From positions 1-64,000 of the forward strand of contig JAPLUI010000537.1 of assembly GCA_026397725.1 (NCBI GenBank): DNA of 64,000 nt. Reading direction: 5' to 3'. Positions within the stretch are counted from its first letter, which is position 1. Each line of letters starts with the position of its first letter. The notes below the pieces were generated by a model. That model ran no database searches. It was not told the DNA's origin and saw only the letters and a program-made list of their open reading frames with translations. Origin of the DNA: Verrucomicrobiota bacterium. Its GTDB lineage: Bacteria; Verrucomicrobiota; Verrucomicrobiia; Verrucomicrobiales; Akkermansiaceae. Both the position numbers and the translations under genes were made by a program. Shown in pieces: positions 51,643 through 59,316 of the stretch.

Positions 51643-53436
51643 CTACTTCTTCCAGATGGACTGCATCTGCCACGCTTTCAGTTCGACGTCGGCGAGGCCC
51701 TTTTTGCCGAACGCCTTGATAGAGTACAGCGGGTTGTCCGGCGGGACGAAGGTGCGGCTCATCTGCACCGCGCCGTCGTTGGCGAAGACTTCTATCGACA
51801 TGCGGTCGACGATGACGCGCAATTTGACCTTGCCGTCCACGACGTTAAGCGGCGCCTCCGAATCGTTGACGGCCATCTTCCTGTTGGTGAGATCACAGGT
51901 GATTTTCTGGCCGTTGACCTCCAGGCCGAGCGTGTTCCCGCCTTCGGCTGTTAGGGCGTCTTTTTTGATAGAGAAGACCACCTCGATGTCCACCAGTTCG
52001 CCGATCGGTTGGTCTTCCTTGAGGAGCCGCTCCGTTCCGTCGAGGGGCGCGGTCATTTGCGCGGTGACGCTGGTGCGGAGGTTGGCGATTTCCTTGACCG
52101 GTTCGATGAACAGGCGCGGGCCGTCCGGCGTGGTTTTCAGGGTGAGAACGCGGGGGATGCTGAGCTGCCCCTTGAAGGGCATGCCGGGAAATTCGCCGCC
52201 GGCCAGCCACGCCACATTGATTTGCCGGCCGTCTTCGGCCGGGATGCCCACAAACGACTGGGAGGCATAATCCCTGCCGGGCTTTTCATGATAGCTGGTT
52301 TGGAAGGCTCCGCATTCCTTGGTGAAGGTCCTGCCATCGAAAGAGCCAACGGTGTAGTTGCCATTGCCGCACCAGAAGATCCATTTCAATTTGTTCTGGT
52401 CGCCGTCTAGCGGCATTTGGAACATGTCGGGACATTCAGTGCCGCCGGCACCGTGCAGTTCACTGGTCTTCTCCCAGTGAACCAGGTCTTTGGAAGTGTA
52501 GAACAGATAGTCTTCTCCTGCCAGATAGAGCACGAGCGCCCAATGGCTCTTCGCGGGATCGGCTTGGTCATCATACCAGAGAATGTGCGGATCGCGGTTG
52601 AACATCGAGTGGGCCGGAATCACCGGGTTGCCGGGGTAATTCGTCCAGGTGTAACCGGCATCCAACGAATAGGTAAATCCCACGACAAAATCCTCGAGCT
52701 TGGGCCCGCCATGATTGCCGAAGGCGACCACCGCCGGATTTTCGAGCCGTCCGTCCTTGTCCTTGACCGGATTCCTGACCAGGCCGGCTGTGTTGTACCA
52801 GTCAATCGCGCTGGACCCGGACCAGGTACAACCCTGGGGTGTGAAGAACCGCACCGGGCCGATTTCCTTCCAGTGAACCAGGTCCTTGCTGATGACATGG
52901 CCAAAGTACTTTTCGGAGACTTCCCCGCTGTCCGCCAAGCGCCAGGGGGCATGTTGGAAAGGAAGGTGATACATGCCGTTCAGATAGAACGGGCCGTTCA
53001 CGTCGTTGAGATAGCCACGCCGGGCGGCGACGTGAAACTGCGGCCGGTATTTTTCCTGATAGACGCGGTCCTCGTCGGGAAACCGGTCGGACATCTTCAA
53101 GTTCTCGATCCAGCCCGACCCGGCCAGCGGCTCCTCCGGGAAAATGGTCAGTTTTTTACCCATCCATTGTTCCACCGAGATGTAACCATTCCAGTCCGGC
53201 TTGCCCTGGGCGAGCCGGAGGGTGATCAGGGCATTCTGTTGTTCGCCGTCGATCTTGATCCGCAGTTTGACCTCCGGCGCGTCGTTCTTGATGGGCAGAT
53301 GGACGTAGGGCTTGTCGATCTTCCCGCATTCAAATCCTTGCGGCGCGGGTTTGGCATCCTGCGCCGGGCACGGGCCGAGGGGAGATGCCGCAAGCGTGGC
53401 TGCTAACAGTAATACTTTGGTTAGTGTTCGTAGCAT
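51643..53436 (-). CDS. GH32 family secreted fructosidase (divergent middle member)
   Basis: A 597-residue GH32 enzyme, distinct from its two flanking paralogues. The signal peptide (LRTLTKVLLLAATLAASP) ends near CPAQ. The nucleophile Asp145 is in YLNDVNGP, the stabiliser Asp282 in FNRDPH, and the acid/base Glu334 in GTECPDMF. The usual NDPNG is changed to NDVNG, with Val in place of Pro, which is unusual but leaves the Asp intact. The C-terminal sandwich has SIEVFANDGAV and ends in MQSIWKK, of the same type as the relic at 45533. It is followed 49 bases later by paralogue A and preceded 25 bases earlier by paralogue B. Confidence 0.92.
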   Translation of the reverse strand: MLRTLTKVLLLAATLAASPLGPCPAQDAKPAPQGFECGKIDKPYVHLPIKNDAPEVKLRIKIDGEQQNALITLRLAQGKPDWNGYISVEQWMGKKLTIFPEEPLAGSGWIENLKMSDRFPDEDRVYQEKYRPQFHVAARRGYLNDVNGPFYLNGMYHLPFQHAPWRLADSGEVSEKYFGHVISKDLVHWKEIGPVRFFTPQGCTWSGSSAIDWYNTAGLVRNPVKDKDGRLENPAVVAFGNHGGPKLEDFVVGFTYSLDAGYTWTNYPGNPVIPAHSMFNRDPHILWYDDQADPAKSHWALVLYLAGEDYLFYTSKDLVHWEKTSELHGAGGTECPDMFQMPLDGDQNKLKWIFWCGNGNYTVGSFDGRTFTKECGAFQTSYHEKPGRDYASQSFVGIPAEDGRQINVAWLAGGEFPGMPFKGQLSIPRVLTLKTTPDGPRLFIEPVKEIANLRTSVTAQMTAPLDGTERLLKEDQPIGELVDIEVVFSIKKDALTAEGGNTLGLEVNGQKITCDLTNRKMAVNDSEAPLNVVDGKVKLRVIVDRMSIEVFANDGAVQMSRTFVPPDNPLYSIKAFGKKGLADVELKAWQMQSIWKK

Positions 53437-53461
53437 GGTTTCCAGTTGATTGCGTGTTTCG

Positions 53462-55273
53462 TTAGTTGTCTGTGTGAATCGACTTGAGCGGATAGATTTC
53501 CAGGCGGCTGAATTTCACGTCGCCGCCCTCGGCGCGGATCTCCATGGGGGATTTCTCGCCGAGTCTCCGATGGTCGCGGCCCTTGATGAGATAAGCCTCC
53601 CCGCCGTTGGTGACGGTCTCGACCGACGGGATGTCCAGCAGGATGTGCAATTCCACACGGTCGTTCTTCGGTGTCAGCCTGGCCTTCTCGCCATTGACTT
53701 CGATTTCCCGGCTGCCGGCGTTCCAGGTGATGTTGAGTTCCGCGCCCGAGAAACTCACCTTGGTTGCGCTGCCGGGCTCGAACGCGGCCACAATCTCCGC
53801 CGGTTGCGAAACGTCGCCCACCTGCAGCGGGGCACCGGCCTTGAGCGTGACATCTTTCTGCCGGCTGCCCGGATTGCGCAGATGGGCGAGTTCGGAAACA
53901 AAGTCCGCATACAATCTAACACCATCCGGCGTGGTGTGCAGGCTGAGTTCCAGCGGGAAAGTGGCCATCTGGCTGAACTCGGTGTCGTAATCGCAGACGT
54001 GGGCCCAGCCGACCTGCACGATCCGTCCGCCCGGCGCGTTGGCAAACACCTGCGAAGCACTCTGCGCCCCATAGTGCGCGCGCAACTTGCCGCCTTCAGG
54101 CACGAAAACCTTGCCGTCGAACTTTCCTATCAGATACTCGGTGCTCGACCCCCACGTCACCCAGCGCATGTCGTCCTTCTTGCCGTCCACCGGGAGTTGG
54201 AACAGGTTCGGGCACTCAAACATGTCATCGAGCACGCCGGTCTCCGTCCAATTCCTGAGATCCCTGGACTCGAAGAAGTAGAAACCGGGTTTGCCACCCG
54301 CGGGTTGGTTGAACACCACCATCACCCATTTCTTTTCCGGTGCGTACCAAAGGATCATCGGATCGCGCGTGCCGCCGCCGCGCCGCGCGTCCTCCTTGGG
54401 CAGCGGCTTGTACATCATCTCCGGATTGCGCAGCGCGGACATGCCGCCGTCCGTGCTCACAAACGTGCACTGGGTGAAGGCATTGGGCGCGTCGCTGCCG
54501 TTGTTGGCGGAAAAGACCAGCGCCGGTTTGCCCGGCTTTCCGAGCCCGCTGGTGTTGGGCTCGTCCACCGCGGCCCCGCCCGTCCAGAACGAACATTCGC
54601 CGCGCACGGGCGTCAGAAACAGCGGCTGTTCCTCCCAGTGCAACAGGTCCTTGCTGGTGGCATGACCCCATGCGTTGTTAGGGCCCGCCATCACGTTGTT
54701 GAAGCGGGTGTTGGCGTAGCCGAGGTGCCACGTGCCTTCAAACCAAATCATGCCCGACGGGTCGTTGAGCCACCCGCGGATCGGCGAGAAGTGGACCTTG
54801 GGGCGCCCGGGTTCCTGATAGACCGGCACCTTGCCCGGGAGGGTGTCGCTCATCTTCACCAGTTCGATGCCCGCCGCATTGGGGCCCTCGATCTTCACCG
54901 TCAGCGTGCTGCCCTGCATCAGTTTCAGGTCCAGCCAGCGCCAGTGGTCCGGATTGGCGGCGGCAATCAGCGCGTCAAACGCCGACATGAAGGGTTTGCC
55001 GTCCACGTTGATGAACACCTGGTTCTGACCGACTCTGCCGTTGGTGCACGGAAACAAAAGGTAGCGCTTGTCCGCCTTGAACGTGCGCGTGTTGTCATCG
55101 GCAGCCTTCACGCCCGATGCCAGCATGAACGCGATGCCCGCGGCAATCATGACCGCCCCACCTGGCACAAACGAGAGGCGACACTCATGACGCCGTTGCA
55201 TTGGCGTCACGATAATGTCGTGGCTCCCTATCATTGCGCCATTCATGCCTGTCATTGCGTTGTTTGATTTCAT
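53462..55273 (-). CDS. GH32 family secreted fructosidase (paralogue B)
   Basis: A close paralogue of the enzyme at 49839. The propeller has WLNDPSGM, GTRDPM and FECPN with all three acidic residues. I place the start at ATG 55273; the open frame to 55378 adds residues unlike a signal peptide, while a shorter start at 55201 (MQRRHECRL) would put the hydrophobic stretch IAAGIAFMLASGVKA closest to the N-terminus. It is the first gene of the GH32 group and the operator copy at 55413 lies about 140 bases upstream, so it may head a regulated operon running through the arabinosidases. The gene ends in SIHTDN, 25 bases before the middle GH32 gene. Confidence 0.92.
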   Translation of the reverse strand: MKSNNAMTGMNGAMIGSHDIIVTPMQRRHECRLSFVPGGAVMIAAGIAFMLASGVKAADDNTRTFKADKRYLLFPCTNGRVGQNQVFINVDGKPFMSAFDALIAAANPDHWRWLDLKLMQGSTLTVKIEGPNAAGIELVKMSDTLPGKVPVYQEPGRPKVHFSPIRGWLNDPSGMIWFEGTWHLGYANTRFNNVMAGPNNAWGHATSKDLLHWEEQPLFLTPVRGECSFWTGGAAVDEPNTSGLGKPGKPALVFSANNGSDAPNAFTQCTFVSTDGGMSALRNPEMMYKPLPKEDARRGGGTRDPMILWYAPEKKWVMVVFNQPAGGKPGFYFFESRDLRNWTETGVLDDMFECPNLFQLPVDGKKDDMRWVTWGSSTEYLIGKFDGKVFVPEGGKLRAHYGAQSASQVFANAPGGRIVQVGWAHVCDYDTEFSQMATFPLELSLHTTPDGVRLYADFVSELAHLRNPGSRQKDVTLKAGAPLQVGDVSQPAEIVAAFEPGSATKVSFSGAELNITWNAGSREIEVNGEKARLTPKNDRVELHILLDIPSVETVTNGGEAYLIKGRDHRRLGEKSPMEIRAEGGDVKFSRLEIYPLKSIHTDN

Positions 55274-55412
55274 GACCCTGATTATTGAAGCGATTGGAAT
55301 GAAGAGAGCGACCCGGAACCCAGCCCACGTTCCCTCTGGGGCCTCCTGTTCAAGAAAATTCTGTGGTACCCGAGTCATGATGCAAGCGGCGAATCCTCAT
55401 GCCGGAAAAAAC

Positions 55413-55443
55413 CTGTCATGACAGCATGGCACCTGTCACTGAC
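55413..55443. promoter_or_regulatory. Two-part palindromic operator, copy 2
   Basis: CTGTCATGACAG (55413-55424), five bases, then CACCTGTCACTGAC (55430-55443). Apart from one base in the spacer it is the same as copy 1, and the match extends downstream into GACCGCAATTCCG. It lies about 140 bases upstream of the first GH32 gene of the - strand run. Confidence 0.7.
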
Positions 55444-55460
55444 CGCAATTCCGCCGGTAG

Positions 55461-55481
55461 GGCGGACCGGCTCGGTCCGCC
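55461..55481. repeat. REP-like perfect hairpin
   Basis: GGCGGACCG-GCT-CGGTCCGCC is a perfect inverted repeat with nine-base arms and a three-base loop, followed by further CCGCC/GGCGG half matches to about 55505. This is the structure of a bacterial REP-type palindrome. It lies in the gap between the operator and the 3' end of the glycine-rich gene. The rest of 55482-55690 shows no gene I can support. Confidence 0.6.
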
Positions 55482-55697
55482 GACGGATCCGCCCGTCCGG
55501 GCGGTGATGAAGCGCGGTGCATGGACCAGACATGAGATTGCGGTCACGGCACGGCGGGCCGCCGCGCCCTGCCGGGTGAAATGGGGGCTGCCTTTCTTCG
55601 CTGAAGCGACGAAGGGCGGCCCCGCTTTCATCCGGAGGAAAACCATTAACTCCGGAAACCTTTCGTGGATCGTGGATCGTGGATTGCGGAGGATCTT

Positions 55698-55754
55698 CTT
55701 CTATCTACTATCTTCTATCCACTATCTTCTATCCACTATCTTCTATCCACGATC
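55698..55754. repeat. 14-base tandem repeat (four units) next to the stop of the glycine-rich gene
   Basis: Four units of TTCTATCCACTATC with small changes (first unit CTACTATC, last unit CCACGATC), preceded by a GTGGATC direct repeat at about 55665-55690. GATCGTGGAT there is complementary to ATCCACGATC at 55745-55754, so the array may be closed by a stem. It lies just after the stop codon of the - strand gene at 55765 and may act in transcription end or be variable in copy number. Confidence 0.65.
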
Positions 55755-55764
55755 CTCTATCTCT

Positions 55765-58700
55765 TCACTCCGCTTTGACGCGCACGAAGAGTGTGCCGCC
55801 GGATGGTGGCGTGTAACCAGTGAGCTGGACGTCCACCGTCTCAACACCGTTGCCATCCGGAGTGCCGGGGGGCTGGGTCGCGGCGACCGGGCCATCCCAA
55901 GTCTGCAGGTCCGTCGAAGTCCACACCGTGTAGGCGAGAGCGGTGCCGGCAGTCCGCGTGTAGCTGAACGTGCCTGCGGCCTTGTCGAGCAGCACTTTGA
56001 TCGGACTGACCGACGAGCCCTTGGTGGGATCGAGACCGAAGGCGTATTCCTGGAAGTTGGTCATGCCGTCGCCATCGGAGTCACCGCCGGCGGGTTCGCC
56101 GGGAATGCCGTGGGTGGACGCCCAGGCCTCGTAGGTCGTCGACGGGACCGTGCTGTAGGTCACGATCACGATGCCGGAGCCGCCGTGGCCGCCTGAGCCG
56201 TCACCGCCCCTCCCGCCGCCGCCGCCGCCGCCGCTGCCCGTGCCGTCCACACCATTGTGCCCGGTCTTGTCACCACCGTTATTATGTCCGCCGTCGCCAC
56301 CGACACCCGAGCCTCCCGCTCCCCAATTAGCGCCGCCGCTGCCTTGTTGTCCGCCCCCGCCGCCACCGGCGTACCAGGCGGCAGTGCCGGAAATCGAGTA
56401 TTGCAGACCCACTCCTCCGTTACGACCGGAAGGGTTACCCGGTCCGCCGGCGCCGCCGCCGCCGCCGCTGTTATTCCCACCGACAAAGCCTTGACCCGAT
56501 ACCGCGGTCCCGGCGGGTGGATCCGCACGATCACCGCCACCCGAGCCACCCGAGGCCGTAGCCGGGTTGACGCGGTCGTCGCGTCTGCCGGCACCGCCAC
56601 CAGTAGCCGTCAGTGAGCCAAATTGTGAATCGGCACCCTGCAACTCCGCCTGGGCAGGATTCGAGTCATTACTCCAAGCAAAGTAGTCGGCCAAGGTCAA
56701 ACCCCGGCCGCCACCACCGACTTGCACCGTAAGCACTTGTCCCGGCGTCACGGCATGACTTGTTCCAGCGGCCGGAGTCTCATCACCGTAGTAGATCAAT
56801 CCGCCGGCGCCGCCACCAGGATCGCCGTCCATGGAGCCCCCGCCGCCGCCACCCACCACCAGCACTTTCACCGAGGTGACTCCGGCCGGCACGGTCCAAG
56901 TGTCGCTCACGGTCTTCTGGTTGCCGGAGGTCCACGTGATGATGGGATTTTCCGCAGTGCCGGTTACGCTCTTCATGATCGCGGACGAGAACACGATGGG
57001 ATCGCTCGTGACGGGCGTCAAACCCGTCATCCCGGTGGTCGCGGTGGCCGTCAAGGTCATCGTGTCCGCCTTGTCATAAACCACGTTTGCCATCGTGACA
57101 CCGTTAGAGCCTTTTGGAATGGTGCCCGCAGTCGTGCCACCGGTCAGCGATCCGGCGCCCGACCCTACACTCAAGGTGACCTCCGTGTCGCTCGTCACGG
57201 GTGCGGGCATGCCGAGGGCATCCTGTGCCTCCACCGTCACGCTGAAGGGCACTCCCGCCATTCCGCTGGTCGGCACGCTCGAATACACTAGTTTGGTCGG
57301 CGTTGTGAACACGAGGGGGTCACTCGTGACAGGCGCCAAGGTCGTTGTCCCGCCGCTCGCGGTGGCGGTCAGGGTCATCGTGTCCGCGGTATCGTAAATC
57401 ACGCCCGGGATGGTGATGCTGTTCGTGTTGTTGAGAATGGTGCCTATGGTCGTTCCCCCGCCCAGAGATCCGGCACCCGACCCTACGCTCAGGGTGATCG
57501 TGGTGTTGCCAATCACCGGTTGCGGATTACCGAGGGCATCCTGTGCCTGCACGGTCACGCTGAAAGGTGTTCCCACGAACCCGGTGGTCGCCGGCACGCT
57601 TGTATACACCAGCTTGGTCGGCTGCAACGCGAACACGATGTCGCCGCTCGTGACCGGCGTCAACCCCGTCATCCCGCTGGTCGGAGTGGCCGTCAAGGTC
57701 ATCGTGTCCGCCGCACTGTATGTCACGCCCGAGATGGTGACGCTGGAGGTGCCATTGGCAATAATGTCCGAAGTCGCCCCCCCCAGCGATCCGGTGCCCG
57801 ACGCGACGCCCAAGCTGACCGTGGTGTCGCTCGTCACGAGTGCCGCAGCCCCTCCGGCATCCCGCGCCTCCACAGTCACACTGAAGGGAATTCCCGCCAC
57901 GCCGGTGCCCGGCACGAACGTATAGACCAAGTGTGTGGGAGGGGTCGCGCTCGCTACGGTGTAGCTTATAATCACGACGCCGGAGCCGCCGCGGCCGCCG
58001 GAGCCGTCACCGCCTCGGCCGCCGCCGCCGCCGCCACCGCTGCCGGTGCCGTCCACACCATGGCCACCGGTCGCGCCACCGCCGTTTCCGCCGTTGCCAC
58101 CGACACCCGAGCCTCCCGCTCCCCAATTACCCATGCCGCCCCAGGATCCGCCGCCGCCGCCACCGGCGTACCATGAGGCAGTGCCGGAAATGGAGTATTG
58201 CAGACCCACTCCCCCGTTACGACCGGAAGGGTTACCCGCTCCGCCGGCGCCGCCGCCGCCGCCGCTGTTATTCCCACCGACAAAGCCTTGATCCGATACC
58301 GCGGTCCCGGCGGGTGGATCCGCACGATCACCGCCACCCGAGCCACCCGAGGCCGTAGCCGGGGTGACCGAGTCGCCGCGTCGGCCGGCACCACCACCGG
58401 TAGCCGTCAGTGAGCCGAATATAGAATCGACGCCATGCAATTCGGGGTGATCCACGAGGGAATGCCCGGTCTCTGTGCTCCAAGCAAAGTAGTCGGCGAG
58501 AGTCAAACCCCGACCGCCGCCACCGACCTGCACCGTAAGCACTTGTCCCGGGGTCACCGCAAAACCGGTTCCTTCCCGGTGTCCATTGGCTGGAGTCTCA
58601 GGCCCGTAGTAGAGCAATCCGCCGGCACCGCCACCAGGATCGCCGTCCATGGAGCCACCGCCGCCGCCGCCCACCACCACCACCTGCACGGAAGTGACTC

Positions 58701-58917
58701 CCGCCGGCACGGTCCAGGTGTCGGTCCCGGTCTCGTTGTTGTCCACCGTCCACGTGTAAATGGGATGGCTCGGGTCGGTGAGGTTTTCGGTCTTGACGAT
58801 CCCCGCCCACGCGGACGGAGCGAATGCCAGCACGGCGGATAACAAGATCGCCGCGCGAGCGGATGAAGGAACCCAGGGTCTCCCGGGTGCCGGAGCTGTG
58901 TGCAGGTTTGTTTTCAT
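55765..58917 (-). CDS. Glycine-rich repeat surface protein with duplicated Gly domains and three Ig-like modules
   Basis: A 1050-residue exported protein. After a signal peptide (AILLSAVLAFAPSAWA) comes a Gly-rich domain (about 60-330) opening with TWTVPAGVTSVQVVVVGGGG, then three Ig-like modules (each PFSVTVEAQDALG-type, about 105 residues), then a second, nearly identical Gly-rich domain (about 665-925). It ends with a Verrucomicrobiota-type tail, GGDSDGDGMTNFQEYAFG, and a small sandwich. There is no PEP-CTERM motif. The Gly-rich domain type is known from PVC and marine bacterial surface proteins of unknown role. Its upstream region carries the same two motifs as the surface gene at 25146, so the two are probably co-regulated. 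Confidence 0.82.
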   Translation of the reverse strand: MKTNLHTAPAPGRPWVPSSARAAILLSAVLAFAPSAWAGIVKTENLTDPSHPIYTWTVDNNETGTDTWTVPAGVTSVQVVVVGGGGGGSMDGDPGGGAGGLLYYGPETPANGHREGTGFAVTPGQVLTVQVGGGGRGLTLADYFAWSTETGHSLVDHPELHGVDSIFGSLTATGGGAGRRGDSVTPATASGGSGGGDRADPPAGTAVSDQGFVGGNNSGGGGGAGGAGNPSGRNGGVGLQYSISGTASWYAGGGGGGSWGGMGNWGAGGSGVGGNGGNGGGATGGHGVDGTGSGGGGGGGRGGDGSGGRGGSGVVIISYTVASATPPTHLVYTFVPGTGVAGIPFSVTVEARDAGGAAALVTSDTTVSLGVASGTGSLGGATSDIIANGTSSVTISGVTYSAADTMTLTATPTSGMTGLTPVTSGDIVFALQPTKLVYTSVPATTGFVGTPFSVTVQAQDALGNPQPVIGNTTITLSVGSGAGSLGGGTTIGTILNNTNSITIPGVIYDTADTMTLTATASGGTTTLAPVTSDPLVFTTPTKLVYSSVPTSGMAGVPFSVTVEAQDALGMPAPVTSDTEVTLSVGSGAGSLTGGTTAGTIPKGSNGVTMANVVYDKADTMTLTATATTGMTGLTPVTSDPIVFSSAIMKSVTGTAENPIITWTSGNQKTVSDTWTVPAGVTSVKVLVVGGGGGGSMDGDPGGGAGGLIYYGDETPAAGTSHAVTPGQVLTVQVGGGGRGLTLADYFAWSNDSNPAQAELQGADSQFGSLTATGGGAGRRDDRVNPATASGGSGGGDRADPPAGTAVSGQGFVGGNNSGGGGGAGGPGNPSGRNGGVGLQYSISGTAAWYAGGGGGGQQGSGGANWGAGGSGVGGDGGHNNGGDKTGHNGVDGTGSGGGGGGGRGGDGSGGHGGSGIVIVTYSTVPSTTYEAWASTHGIPGEPAGGDSDGDGMTNFQEYAFGLDPTKGSSVSPIKVLLDKAAGTFSYTRTAGTALAYTVWTSTDLQTWDGPVAATQPPGTPDGNGVETVDVQLTGYTPPSGGTLFVRVKAE
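56163..56920 (-). repeat. Intragenic duplication, downstream copy of the Gly-rich domain
   Basis: About 750 bases nearly identical to 57960-58720, for example the + strand text around 56404 and 58201 agrees for over 150 bases with few changes. It encodes the second Gly-rich domain. Confidence 0.85.
57960..58720 (-). repeat. Intragenic duplication, upstream copy of the Gly-rich domain
   Basis: Partner of 56163-56920 at an offset of about 1.8 kb in the same orientation. It encodes the first Gly-rich domain. Recombination between the copies would delete the three Ig-like modules in frame. Confidence 0.85.
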
Positions 58918-58951
58918 TTGTTAGTTGTGTTTGATTGTTGTGTGTGTTTGT

Positions 58952-58967
58952 TTCTATCAGATCATGA
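58952..58967 (-). promoter_or_regulatory. Shared upstream element (copy 2), TCATGATCTGATAGAA
   Basis: Identical 16 bases to the element before the surface-protein gene at 25146, here 35 bases before ATG 58917. Confidence 0.55.
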
Positions 58968-59125
58968 CCCGGGACGGATCAACGAAAGCGGGATTGCAGA
59001 GGCGGTTTTTTCATGTTAGAGGTTGGTTGGAACGCGACCGGAGGTAACGCCAGGGAATTGCGATCGATCGAAATTCCCCGACCACGCCCGGATCGCAAGG
59101 GGAAAAATCCGTTTCCCCAAAATAC

Positions 59126-59156
59126 CTGTCATGACAGGCTTGCACATGTCAGTGAC
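59126..59156. promoter_or_regulatory. Two-part palindromic operator, copy 3
   Basis: CTGTCATGACAG (59126-59137), five bases, then CACATGTCAGTGAC (59143-59156) with a GTCA-G-TGAC core. It lies about 209 bases upstream of ATG 58917. The second half differs from copies 1 and 2 at two bases, yet the palindromic ends are kept. The stretch 59157-59293 shows no gene. Confidence 0.7.
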
Positions 59157-59293
59157 CGCATTTGCGCCGGGCGGCGGAGGTGGGATGTTGAATGATCCAT
59201 TGGAACGGAAACCACAATCTAACAATGCGTGACCGCGAAATAGCACAAATTGCATTCTGCTGCGATCCCGCGCGATCCACGCACCGGGCAACC

Positions 59294-59316
59294 AGCGACG
59301 GTCACAGACCGCCGCT
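59294..59316. repeat. REP-like hairpin at the truncated end of a GH127-like relic
   Basis: AGCGACGGTC-ACA-GACCGCCGCT forms a stem of ten base pairs with one mismatch and a three-base loop. It overlaps the stop of the GH127-like relic, so it either truncated that gene or now serves as its terminator. Confidence 0.5.

Noticed and set aside
49830..55267. Long + strand open frames (over 580 codons) opposite the GH32 genes
   Set aside because: The - strand GH32 proteins have intact motifs, signal peptides and tight spacing; the antisense frames share the same artefact pattern in both paralogues because the underlying DNA is duplicated.
56160..58720. Short GCC/GCCGCC repeats resembling an array
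   Set aside because: They are codons of glycine-rich domains on the - strand, with no spacers of regular length; not a CRISPR array.
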